Source: Zelopaecilomyces penicillatus
Lineage: Eukaryota; Ascomycota; Sordariomycetes; Hypocreales; Pseudodiploosporaceae
Length of the DNA stretch: 64,000 nucleotides
Assembly (NCBI GenBank): GCA_005765155.1
Contig: VCCP01000004.1
Span: 310,001-374,000 of the forward strand
Direction: 5' to 3'
Below, piece after piece: positions 44,001-55,090 of this stretch. A model generated the notes under the pieces. That model was given only the letters and a program-made list of their open reading frames with translations, had not been told where the DNA came from and did not search any database. The position numbers and the translations under genes are program-made. Positions within the stretch are counted from its first letter, which is position 1, and each line of letters opens with the position of its first letter.

Positions 44001-47000
44001 GCCGAGTCCGCCGGAAAGCTGGCCGCTTTGGGATATCCAGTCAATCTTGAGACTGTCAACGGACTGGATAGTGAGGAACAGAAGTTACTACCGGAGCTGC
44101 CTCCTTATGCTTGGAGCCGCGAAAAGATTCACTGGCAGGAGTCTCCAGCTGTCGCGCAGTATAGACAGCGAGAGCATCCTCGCCTTGACTTGGTGGGAGC
44201 TAGGGATGAGTACTCGACTGCTGCGGAGCCGTCATGGAGGAATTACGTGCGTGTGACGGAACAGCCGTGGATTGAGCATCATCGTTTCCAAGGAACCAAC
44301 ATTTATCCCATGGCTGGCTTGATCGTCATGGCCATCGAAGGCCTGCGCCAAATGGTAGACCGCTCTTCTGTCGAAGGTTACCATTTCAGAGACGTGACAG
44401 TGCACCAAGCGCTAGTAGTTCCCTCAGATCAGTCAGTCGAGACTCGTCTAGAAATTCGTCCATGGACCGTAAGTTCTCGGTCACGAACAGCTTACTGGAA
44501 ACAATTTACTGTATCTAGCCGAAGCGAGGATGGAACATGGACCACCAATTGCTCGGGTCTCGCTCACGTCAACCTTAAGCCTACCAAGCCTGTATCGAAA
44601 GCTCTCTTTCACGATGAGAAGGAAGACATTAACCGAGAACTGCAACAAAAGTATGAGGAAGTTTCTGCGCTTCCACTCCAGGAATCCACCCCGGAAGAAT
44701 TCTACCAAGATATCTCGTCCTCGGGCATGTATCTCGGCCCAACCTTCCGAGGTGTTGTCGGACTGAAGACCAAGGGCACCAAGTCGACATATACCATGAA
44801 GGTGCAAGATACTTCCAAGACTATGCCACACAACTACGAGCATCCTCATCTTATTCACCCGGCTACATTGGACGTATTCGTGCACCTCCTCATCTCGACC
44901 GCCGCCAACGAAAGCGGTATATTTCAGGCCCGTGTCCCGGTATTCACCGAGTCACTTTTCGTCTCGGAGGAGTTCCCGTCTACTGATTCCCAGTGCTACG
45001 GATACTGCTCCTCGGCGGCACAAGGTCTCGCCGACATGGTCACAGATGTTGTCGCTTTCTCGAAAGACACCAATCAGCCTCTCGTAATCTTGGAGGGTTG
45101 TCGGACTGTTCCACTTCATGGAGGAGCCACCAAGCGCCCTAAAGTTGAGGCTGGCCAGACCAAGTCTCTCGAGGAGTGGATGATGGGAGCATCTGCTCAC
45201 ACATCTGAGGAGGTATCCAGCATGGTGCCGTGCACCCCGTCTCTCAAGCTAGACTTGGACATGACTCCCGCAAAGACACTTCAATCAGTGTTGCAGAACA
45301 TCGCCAATGGGGGAAGTCCCGAAGTACAGGTTGAAATACCGCAACAGACTATGGAAAAGGGGCTGGGGCTGAACCTTCCGCTTGATCTATTCACTCCGCC
45401 GGCGTCTGATCGTGGGGTTTCCAGACCCTCTGTTCGGAGAGTAGAGCAACCACGTACACCAGCGAATGAGATCAAGCCCGGCCGTCTGAGCGATGGACTG
45501 GGATACATGGTGGATCTCGTGCTTCACAAATGGTCCGATTGCAAATTCTTGGAGCTTACTAGACACAACGCCGAGTCCTTGCTGCCATCCATCCTACAAG
45601 GCAGAGCAGAAGAGCTCAAGCAGCGCAACTTTTCCATGACGCTCGCTCGGTTGAATAGCCTCAGCGACTCAGTGGAGTCTCTACCATCTGAGTCCGCAAA
45701 GGGATCAGAAGCTGAGCTGAAGCTGGACGTGTCTGTCGCTCTATCAGAGCAAAACTTCGAGGCTCATCACTACGATCTTGTGTTGGTTCAGGGTTGCTCT
45801 GATGAGGAGAGTCTGTCACTTATGAAATGCTGCCGGGAGCTTCTAAAATCGTAAGTCTCCTTCCGAATTTCCTTCTACTTACAAATATGCTAATCTTGAA
45901 GAAGTCACGGTGTTTTGATTATCCTGGATGACACGAGGCTGTTACAACGGCCGAGTCGACCGTCAAGCCCCCCGCAAGAGCATGGTAATACACCAAATCC
46001 TATGAAATGTTCATCTCATCAGCTAACGCAATCATAGGCAAACCAGCCAGTCCATCCTCTCAGAATAGTTCAGCCAGCTGGGACAATGTGCTCTGCCAAG
46101 CCGGTTTCAACGGTGTCGACTGCCTCGTCACCAAAACACCAGCTCCAGGCACTGAAAGCAGATCCTTCGCAGTCTGCCGCACCACACCCAACAATGTGCG
46201 CTTCCCCGGCGGCATCATTATCCTCAACGAACCCGGATGTTCTAGCGACATGCAGGAGCTCATTGGGGCGTTGCGCTCCGAAATCTCTCGCACGGGATCC
46301 ACCATCAACAGTCTGGCCTTTACGGATTCCAACAACCTTAACCTCCGGGGACGCTTCGTCATAGTAGCCTTAGAAGAGGACTCATATTTCCTAAACAACA
46401 TAACATCAGAAAGGTTTAAGACAATAAAGCATCTCGCCAGAGAGTCTCAAGGTATCCTATGGCTGGTTCCTGATATCCCCCAGGCCGCTACTATCAAGGG
46501 TCTCTGCCGCACCATCAGAGCTAAGGCTATAAACTCTGCGTTTAATGTTTTATGTATCGATAAGTTGTTTATTCAGCGTCCCAAGCTATCAGCCAAGATT
46601 GCCTGGAAGATAGCCCATCACCTTTACAGCAGCGACGAGCTTGCACCAACTAATCAGGAGTTCATTACCAAAAGGCAGCAAGTTCAGATCAAGCATCTTC
46701 TACCAGACCTTGCTCTCCAGTCTCTCCTATCAAACAGTAAAATCAAGAAGCCCAAGTTACTACCGCTTACCTCAATTTCCCGCTCTAACCCAAAGCTAAG
46801 CATCGGTGTACCTGGTATACTCAAAACTCTCTACTTTAAGCACCCCACTGGTAGAGAAAAGGATTTCGGAGATAATAAGATTAAAATCGAGGTCAAGGCC
46901 ATCGGCCTCAACTTCCGCGATATCATAGTGGCTATGGGTCAGCTCCCTGATGATACTCTAGGTATTGAATGCAGTGGCATCGTTTCCCGCGTTGGCTCGC

Positions 47001-49083
47001 AGGTCCAGCGCTTCACCAAAGGGGATCGTATTCTCGGTTTCCATCCAGGCTGCTTCCACAGCCAGATATACGCCAATCACCACACTTTCCGCCACATCCC
47101 ATGCGATCTCTCCTTTAAAGAAGCAGCTACTATTCCTTACACAATCGCCACTGCTCAACATACACTTTATGATATCGGTCGCCTGCAACCTGGTGAATCT
47201 ATCTTGATTCATACTGCTGCAGAAGGAGTTAGCCAAGCAGCCATCCACATTGCTCAGCACATCGGCACAGCCATCTTTACTACCATCTCCTCACAAAAGA
47301 AGAAGGAATTTCTGGTGTCTACCTATAAACTAGACCCATCTTATATCCTCAACAGCCGAGACCTATCTTTCAGACATAGCATTGCTCGCTTGACTAATGG
47401 TCGCGGTATCGATGTTGTTCTCAACTCCCTTACCGGCGAAGCCCTTCGACAGACGTGGCTGTGCGTCGCCCCCTTTGGCCGATTCATTGAGTTAGGCAAG
47501 CGTGATATTTACAACAACACGGGGCTGGACATGCTTCCATTTGCCCGTAACATCACCTTTGCTGGGCTCGATATCCTACACCAGGTCATCGACTTCCCAG
47601 CCCGCTACAGTACCATCCTTAGCAATATGAACAACTTGTTGCTGTCTGGCGCTATCAAGCCTCTACCGGCTTCCGTGTTTCCTTTATCGGAAATGGAGGA
47701 TGCGTTCCGGAGCATGCAATCTGGTAGGCACATAGACAAGCTAGTTTTAACTTTTGACCCCCAGTGCCTCATTCCTGTACGTATTCTATATCTTCCTCTC
47801 CTGATAATCTTTTACTAATCCTTTATTTCCAGGTTCTCCCTCAAAGCGTGAGCTCTTTCCAGTTTATATAAGATGGTATATATATCCTTGTCGGTGGACT
47901 CGGGGGTATCGGTCGCTCCATTAGCAACATAGTGGCAGGTATAGGCGCGTCAAAGCTCATCTTCATCACCCGGTCCATCAAGCCAGAGCATCAAGCCTAT
48001 CTAAAAGAACTGCGCGCTAGATATGGTGTGAGCGCTGAGGCATGTAGTTATGATGCGTCAAACCACCTGCAGCTATCCAGTCTAATTACCAGAGTTCGCA
48101 ATGAATCGCCAGCCATTCGGGGTATGATCAACTGCGCCATGAACTTGAAGGTTAGTCCATTGCACCCTATAATTGACAATATTTTTTACTAACATAGACC
48201 AGGACGGCCTCATTAAGAACATGGATATGGCCAGTTGGAATAAATCGCTCAAGCCCAAGGTTCAGGCTACCATGAACCTTACGCAGCTCATTCCAGAAGA
48301 GCTAGAATTTTTTATCTGCCTATCCTCGATTTCGGGCATCATTAGCTCGCGGGGTCAATCTAATTACAATGCCGGTTTATCATTTCACTCTATTAATAAA
48401 CACTAGCATATTCTGACAGCTCCTGCTTAGGAAACACCTTCCAGGACGCCTTTGCACATGCGCGAAAGGCCAAGGGCCTCAAGGCTACTAGCATCAACTT
48501 AGGCCTGGTGACCGGAGTCAGCGTGTCCACGGAGAGAGATAAAGTCTTTCAGCTCCTACAGGGAGGCCGACTAACCAGCATAAACGAGGAAGATATACTC
48601 CAAATCGTCCGCACCGCTATAGCTGGTCAAAGTCCGGTGCAGCCTGTGCTCGGTCTCTCAAGCAGGGGCTTCATCCGCAAACAGGAGCAGCCTAAGCCTT
48701 ACTGGTTCACAGATACTCGCTTCTTACCAGTGCGAAGCTATGGTAACGACAACAGCGCTACACAGAATTCAGATAACCAATCTCTAAGCGCAAACTTAGA
48801 AAAGGCAGCCAGCTTAGCAGAAGCTATGGATACTGTGCTGACTGAGTTTATTAAAAAGCTATCCAATATTACCAACAGGGGCATGGAGGACATTGATCCG
48901 GGTAACTTTACCAGTTCATATAGTATTGATAGTCTAACAGCAGTGGAGATTCGCAGCTGGGTTTCGACATATACGAAAGCGAATGTGTCCATCTTTGAGG
49001 TGGTCAGTAATAACTCGATCAAGGAATTGGCAGAGAAGATTACCAGCATATCCCCTTTAGTGCCAGCAGCACTGAAACATTGA
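41014..49083 (+). pseudogene. Second highly reducing polyketide synthase, three in-frame stops
   Basis: Ten exons: 41014-41371, 41425-41530, 41594-41756, 41840-42480, 42536-45850, 45902-45984, 46038-47776, 47833-48150, 48203-48374 and 48431-49083. All phases close, 2516 codons. KS has DTACSSSL (about 187), KAHGTGT and SNVGHLEG; AT has GHSSGEIAAAY (about 677); DH has HHRFQGTNIYPMAG (about 1001) and HPATLDVFVH. A shrunken MT-like stretch follows, with no SAM glycine motif. ER has LNFRDIIVAMG, but its NADPH loop reads AEGVSQAA instead of GGVGQAA. KR has LVGGLGGIG and SNYNAG; ACP has SIDSLTA. TAG codons at 43056 (after FTGQGAQ) and 43266 (after LLDS) replace positions that are Trp in related PKSs; a TAA at 47869 comes just before the KR. 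No intron removes them. No functional full-length protein is expected. Confidence 0.88.
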
Positions 49084-49550
49084 TAGTCTGTATATTTTAT
49101 ACATAAACCTTCAGCTACTTGACACTATTTCTCGATATCTCCACATCTGCATTTGAGAATAATAAAATCACGAGTCTTAATGGCACGGCTAGGGTCCTTT
49201 CCAGCTTTCACATTCAATATTTATACTATGGTAATTCCCATTAAAAGTAATCAAGTAGATGTACAAGATTGCTATTTTTGGTCCATCAGTTCCCAATACA
49301 GACTCTAGTCGCTCATGTGAGGATGCATGCAGCTATACACTTCAACGAGCAGCTGCATACCAGTATCGGCATCAAACACACGAATCAGTCAGATGTCTCA
49401 TCATCTACGAAAAGCAGATGACAACAAATCACTACCAGGTGATAGGAATTAACTCAAATGTAATTCTCATCAACATTATGTATTACTACCAAATGCTAAT
49501 AAGCCGAGCCATTCATCACATTATACCATCACAACAACCATAACCTTCCA
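49084..49550. other. Intergenic, no gene seen
   Basis: The convergent 3' spacer between the second PKS and the first cysteine-rich gene. AT-rich, no supported frame. Confidence 0.4.
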
Positions 49551-49979
49551 TCATGCTGCCAGCTTTGAGTGACCAGGCCCTGTCATCAACAATTGACAAG
49601 ACACAGATTTGAACCCCGGACCCCAATTCGACGCACAATTGTCATCTATAAAACCAGCCGTCTTATGTGCTCCTTTGCAATCACGTTTTTCCCAGAAAAG
49701 GCATGAACATCTAGCATTTGGATATGTGCAGTCGGCGACGTTGGCGCTGTTGGCGTTGCGGATTTCGTAATTCAGACAAGTCTGAGAACCGAAGCCGACG
49801 GGTGGTTTGAATGATGCCAAGTAGCCTTGGCAGCCACCGCTCGAGTAATAGTTAACTTTGAGTTCTTGGGCACTCGTGGCGACCGTGAGAATGGAGGTGA
49901 CGATTAAGTTTGAAAAGTGGATTTTGATGAAGGTCTTGTTTTTAAATCGGCTGTGTGGTTTGATGGACTCTGTAGTCAA
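49551..49979 (-). CDS. Small eight-cysteine protein, copy A (ancestral start lost)
   Basis: A paralogue of the gene at 52185-52517. The mature core aligns throughout: NYYSSGGCQGYLASFKPPV, TCLNYEIRNANSANVADC, RCSCLF, DCKG, NCASNWG, SVSC, with the same eight cysteines. In copy B the protein starts MHLSNLFF; here the equivalent codon (49922-49920) is ATC, giving IHFSNLIV. The only in-frame ATG is 19 codons further up at 49979, adding a basic leader (MTTESIKPHSRFKNKTF) before the hydrophobic signal segment. The TATA-like element sits about 157 bp from the lost ATG, the same spacing as in copy B. The C-terminus is extended by about 14 residues. Function unknown; probably secreted in the ancestor and possibly now mislocalised or dead. 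Confidence 0.7.
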   Translation of the reverse strand: MTTESIKPHSRFKNKTFIKIHFSNLIVTSILTVATSAQELKVNYYSSGGCQGYLASFKPPVGFGSQTCLNYEIRNANSANVADCTYPNARCSCLFWEKRDCKGAHKTAGFIDDNCASNWGPGFKSVSCQLLMTGPGHSKLAA

Positions 49980-51375
49980 GAGAGAGATAGCGAGTGAAAG
50001 ATTCGGAACAAGACCTTGTTGAGTTTGGGTGAAGGTGCTCGTTTAGGCCGTCTGTAGCAAGGAAAGGGCATGCTTTCTTATATGAATGTGAATAGATTCG
50101 TACAAGGTACTGTATAGATCACAAAGAAACCACAACGCACATTCCTTGTTAATCGTCAGACAGCCCACTCAGCTGCCAACACAACACAGATACCGTTCCA
50201 AAGGGATGAGGTTGGTATTGCTGCGTGTAGCGAAGCCTTCGGTGAACACTTATAACTGGTGATCAAATTCAGTCAAAATAGTAGAGTACTACAATGAGCT
50301 AGGAGCCTCGTGTCTAAGGAGATTGATTATATCTATCATAAATGCTATCAATTACTGTCCTCTATAAGTATACTCACTATTGTATCTTAATCTCTTCTTG
50401 CTGAACGCGATGATCTCAGATTGTGGGAGCTAGAAACCGGAATTCAATATCCTATGCCATTCAGCCACCTCTCTCCTCTCTGCCTCGTCGCGCCCGCTCC
50501 AGAATCTCTCCGTGCCAATTGAGCATCCTTTCCAAGCCTCGGACATCATGCATTCCGGTCAGATCTCGCTTCTTTGTAATTATCAGCGGCCGTTCGGCTG
50601 CCAGTTTTGCCGTGGTTTGTAAGGTTGAGATCAGCCCCCTACTTATCAGGCTGAAATATATTGGTATGATGTTTGGGATGACGATATACTTAGTCAGCCA
50701 GCCACCTCTAGAAGCTGTTGCGATAGGTGTAATAAGACTCATTCAAAAATAACAAGGTACATATACCATTTTCTCAATTTTTTGGCGCGGCGGCTCTGAG
50801 GAATGATGAGTCAGTAAAAGCATCGGTGTCTCCTCCATTGACGTGTTGGCACTCACTGCCAGTCGTTATCCATGGGGATGGCGTGTAACAACACCTTGCT
50901 ATGCTATATAAAATAGAAGACAGTTGGTGAGATATATCAACCACGACTTGAATGTTCTTCAAAGCCTAGTGACGATTATAGGGCTGTGGCATGGCGTCCA
51001 AAAATCCATCTATCAACACATTCATTAGGTGGATTGGATTACTCTTATGTCTACACCCGCACTTGAGTCAAGCCCGTGGTTACCTGGGACGACAAGCAAA
51101 TAGCTAGCTGCGGGAATATCGCCACCAGGATCATCGTGAGTAAGTGTGCCGATTAGTTTTCAGGTCCCGACAGCACTAAATCATTGATCATATTTATCAT
51201 TCAAGCGTGACTAGTACTAAACGTGGTGTGTATATCTCTGTTTGCGCTTGGGAATCATAGAATCTCGAGTTTTAACGGCATGGTCAGGACAATCCACAAC
51301 TTCCACGGTTGGGATGGCTTGCTATTATAAAACTAGAAATACAATCATATTTAGATGACGTTCGTTTATAAAATA
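49980..51375. other. Intergenic, duplicated promoter plus gene-poor DNA
   Basis: The first 250 bp resemble the upstream DNA of copy B, including a TATA-like CATATAAG (minus strand, 50077-50084) and an AAGGGATGAGGT block near 50200. The rest has frames at 50423-50752 without support. Confidence 0.45.
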
Positions 51376-51788
51376 GAGTATTGCTATTCGCACACAAGGG
51401 TCACATATGTACCCGGTTTTTCAGTGCGCACCCTACCAAGTCCTTGAGGCCCCCCCCCCTTCTCAATTGAACAGACCACTGTAGTAAGCAATTGAACAGC
51501 CAGGCCATCATAGCATACACGATCTATTAATTGAAGAGGCCATGATTAAAGAGGCCGCGACTAGAGAGACCGCAATACATACAATCAATTAAGTTGCAAA
51601 ATCGCCTACACAACGGCCTTATAAATTAACTATGCACACCAATCTATGCTATAGTGGTCTGTGCTGCGCTGTGGCCTCTTTGATTGATGGGTTGTATATA
51701 CTGTTTATTTGCCTACTACAGTGGCCTACTGCAGACACATGACCCTTGAGTGCGAATAGCAACTTTTTGTGTGCGAATAGCAATACTC
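51376..51788. mobile_element. hAT-like MITE, 413 bp, with 8-bp target duplication
   Basis: The first 22 bases (begin GAGTATTGCTATTCGCAC) are perfectly repeated in reverse complement at the right end (51767-51788). Both ends then continue with related sequence (CAAGGGTCA near each end), and the right end carries one extra copy of the TTGCTATTCGCAC unit. The element is flanked by identical 8-bp direct repeats ATAAAATA (51368-51375 and 51789-51796), the size expected for hAT-superfamily insertions. The interior has no transposase frame. It contains several GAGGCC-type subrepeats in inverted order (about 51534-51556 against 51675-51690), so it is non-autonomous. Confidence 0.85.
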
Positions 51789-51796
51789 ATAAAATA

Positions 51797-52184
51797 ATAT
51801 TGATACCAAGTATAGTGTACGCTTCGAGTGCAGTTCATAGAGGACAGCAGTGGCTTTGCGCCATAATTGGCAAAATTGGACATGTAGTAAGTTACTTGAA
51901 GGACCCTCATTGCAGCATATACTCAACCTGACAGTGGCACCAACGCGATTAGTATCATGGTCAACCAAGTAGACGAAAGCCTTCTATGTGTAGATCCGTG
52001 TGGCTGCTTTACAAAAACCTCTCAACCTAGTATGACTCGTCAATTAGTCGAAAACTTGATGCAATGGCCTTGTAGGTGTAGAGTATGCTGCTCAATGAAA
52101 ATAGCCTGAGCCATTGGACTTATTATATAGCCAACGTACTATAATTACCTACCCATCTATCGCTCAGCTCCTACCTCCATTCTT
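51797..52184. other. Intergenic, no gene seen
   Basis: The spacer between the MITE and the 3' end of copy B. No supported frame. Confidence 0.4.
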
Positions 52185-52517
52185 CTACACTATGCATTTC
52201 ACGGATTGGACTCTTGAGCCCCAGAATGATGCACAATTCAGATTTTGGAACCCCGCCCCCTTCGCATCTCCTTTGCATCCACGAAGCGCATAAAAGTAGC
52301 AGAGACACTTTTTGTTCCCATATGTACAGTCGGCAATATTGGCGCTATTCGAACCGGAGATTTCGTAATTGACGCAAGTCCCAGTACCACTAGTGACGGG
52401 TGGTCTGAGTGATGCCAAGTAGCCTTGACAGCCGCCGCTGGAGTAGTAGTTGACTTGAAGCACTTGCGATGTCGCAACTGTGACAATTGAGGCGAAGAAT
52501 AAGTTCGACAAGTGCAT
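52185..52517 (-). CDS. Small secreted eight-cysteine protein, copy B
   Basis: A 110-aa single-exon protein with signal peptide MHLSNLFFASIVTVATS and a mature chain of about 92 residues. Its eight cysteines occur in the order GGC, GTC, ADC, KKC-LC, RGC, LNC, VKC. It starts LQVNYYSSGGCQGYLA and ends SVKCIV. The small size, even cysteine number and lack of a domain fit an effector-like or antimicrobial secreted protein; I know no characterised member. The regular start codon and promoter spacing show this is the better preserved of the two tandem paralogues. Confidence 0.82.
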   Translation of the reverse strand: MHLSNLFFASIVTVATSQVLQVNYYSSGGCQGYLASLRPPVTSGTGTCVNYEISGSNSANIADCTYGNKKCLCYFYALRGCKGDAKGAGFQNLNCASFWGSRVQSVKCIV

Positions 52518-53467
52518 TTTGATGAGTGTCTTGAGGAAATCTAATAGTCTGTGTTGTGTGGTGGACTGCGTGGTAGAGCGGGAAGTTGGGAGGTTGTCTC
52601 TGAGACAAAACTTGTTTTTTAAGCTTGGATTGAAGCGGATGTCTGTCTAGAGCAGTACCAGGGCACATTGTCTTATATAGGTAGACTTCGTTCATGATAT
52701 GGTAACCAGGCTGTACCTTGCGCTCTCGTTGATTATATAACCCACTCAAACGCCGTACCGAAGGGATGAGGTGGTGTCGATGTGAGAAAATAGTTGAATA
52801 TGATTGGGCTGTGAAACCATTGCTACATGTGAATTGGAGCAAAAGGTACTTTGCATGTAAGCATTACAGCGGATTAGGAAAGTCCAAAATACGAATATTG
52901 CCATTTGCGGTGTCGCCAGCCCGCGACGTTACGGGATTGTCATATCCCGACGCCGTTCATGTCCGGATCTAACATTCATCTTGCATGATGTCAGATCCAA
53001 AACACAACTGTTGTGGAGACCCGCTCCGAACTTGATCTGACCGGAATCGCCATTGGCATGCTGCTTGATCTAGCTAGCCTCGCAGTTACACAGAATTTCA
53101 GTAATCAGGTAGTTGTCGCCGTTATTCTCTGAGGCTCCAATGCAAGGCTGATCAGCGCGAGCCTTTGTTCTTCCTGCGGACCACACATACTTGGTCCGAT
53201 GATGTGCTGCCACCCACATCACTACTCTTTTAGTCGATGCGGCTGAAATGACGTGTAACGAAGCCTCGTTGCGCAGCATGGAATACTGTTGGTGACACAT
53301 ATTGATCGCGGCTTACAAGCTAGTCAAAAGCCGACGGATGGCGACAATCTCCTAGCTTGGCATCAAAGGGCTTAGCGAACAGTGTACTCATCATATGCAA
53401 CCGTTAAATACCTTTCTAGCTATGCCACCAGAGCCATCATGAGAAAGGGTGCCGATTCCTTCTATAT
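52518..53467. other. Intergenic, no gene seen
   Basis: The promoter of copy B, then spacer to the 3' end of the kinase gene. Frames at 52766-52972 and 53070-53300 lack support. Confidence 0.4.
52672..52679 (-). promoter_or_regulatory. TATA box of cysteine-rich copy B
   Basis: TATATAAG on the minus strand, 155 bp upstream of the ATG at 52517. A matching element sits at the equivalent place upstream of copy A. Confidence 0.5.
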
Positions 53468-55090
53468 TCACTTCCAAGGACGCTTCTTTTCTCTATCAAA
53501 CCACGGGTTATCCAAAATCTGGTGCGACAGAGCTCTAGAAGATGGCTCATATCTCATCATCCGTCTTACAAGCTCACCGATCTTATCGATGTCTTCTTTT
53601 GTGAATTCCGTCACTCTTTCCTCATCAAAGTAGATCTCCTCTAACCATTGCTGAAGTGTTAAAGGAGTCTCATTGATCCAAGACATATCTTCCGTCACCA
53701 TCATCGTCTTCCATTTCTCCTGCCATCGATCTGGGAGTGGTTCGGTGAACAACTCCAACATATCTACAACAACACTAGCAGGTCTCGCCGCATAGCCACT
53801 AATTGGTGGCTGGCCTGCAATCAATTCAAACAGCTAAAGATGTTAGTTAATAGTCTGGGGGGGAGACCGTGGAGGATAAATCGTACTAAGCAACCTGTAC
53901 TCCATAAATCAACGCGGTGATCTATCTGATCCTGGAATATCGCTTCCGGTGCTCGTACAACCAACGGGGTATGGAGCGTGGTGGGAGCTTGATCATTGAA
54001 GAATGACTCTCCAAAGTCGATAATCTTAGCCATTGGAAAGTTAAGTAAGCTCTCGCGTAGGTATTTCCCTCCAGGTGAGACACGGTCGACTAAATATGGC
54101 GGAAAGTTGCTCGTCAAAGCCTTACCGTCTGTACTCTTTATGGACGAGGTGTCCGGTTTTCCAAGCCTCTCAAGAATTTGCGACTCATCCAAAGAGTCGA
54201 GGCCTGGTAGCACAAATGCGATATTTATTGTGTGCAGATCTTGTACAGAACTGTTACAAATGGGGGGCGGACAATGCTTCTTTGGGAGACTTACCTCCAT
54301 GACAAATTTTGTGTTGAGAAAGGAAATCGACTGCCAGCAAAGCCTGGTACGCAGTAGCTTTAGCTACGGTTGCTGGGAGTCTATAGTCCCTATAGTATTC
54401 GACGGTATCAGGCACACTGGGGCTGAGTAGTTCCATGACGATGCAGCAATGCGATCCATTAGGCCCGTCGAATGTAAAATGATCCAGCATTTGTACCAAG
54501 TGGTCTCGGCCAGGGTGATCTCTTGGCAGTGCAGAGATGGCTTGTAGGACACGGACTTCACCATTGTTGCTATTTTCTGACACAATGATCTTTAATGCAA
54601 CCCACCGATCCTCCCTAGGGTTGAGATCAGTATCCAGAAATTGCATTAAGGAGTTCATTGTTCAAAACAAAATGGCAGACACTACGTACAGTCGATCGTG
54701 AGCCATCCAGGAAGTTGAGTATCCTCCCCATCCAATCTTGTGAATAATTTTGTATCTTCCATCCTTGAACAAATCACCCAATTGAACAGGATGATAACCT
54801 CCAGGTTGATACAGATGGAGTGCCTCAGCGGGAATGCCGCACGTTTGAGTGAAATATCCCACAGCGGAGAGAGAGTGGCACCTTGCCCAAGCTGGTGAAG
54901 TGTACAATCCGGCCGCGATAAGAATGATTCGACTTCTTGGAGTAGAAATAAATGGAGTCCGTAACAGTTTGCTCGAAAATAACATCGCGCGACCAGTTAA
55001 GTGAACAATGCCACCTATCGTGAGTGGGAGTAGAGAGGCTTGAAAACTCGATGAACACGTTGAGCGAGAAATGGAATTGAGTTCAATCAT
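53468..55090 (-). CDS. SRPK-like serine/threonine protein kinase
   Basis: A kinase of about 479 aa from exons 55090-54690, 54614-54295, 54239-53887 and 53833-53468 (minus strand, phases close). It has the SRPK-type entry YQPGGYHPVQLGD...RYKIIHKIGWGGYSTSWMAHD and VALKI with the ATP-binding Lys. The catalytic loop is CHGDLHTINIAF, so HGD replaces HRD as in many fungal expanded SRPK-like kinases. Further on are KIIDFGESF (DFG), a VVRAPEAIF activation-segment end, DLWSTGCLLFEL and a C-lobe ending LDNPWFDR. The large SRPK spacer is replaced by a short insert. The first ~105 residues have no kinase homology, and the start (ATG at 55090) is uncertain. Such kinases are often expanded in accessory regions; the substrate is unknown. 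Confidence 0.85.

Noticed and set aside
50461..50742. Minus-strand frame ending in an Arg/Glu-rich tail
   Set aside because: No ATG context, domain or splice support, and low-complexity C-terminus; not enough to call.
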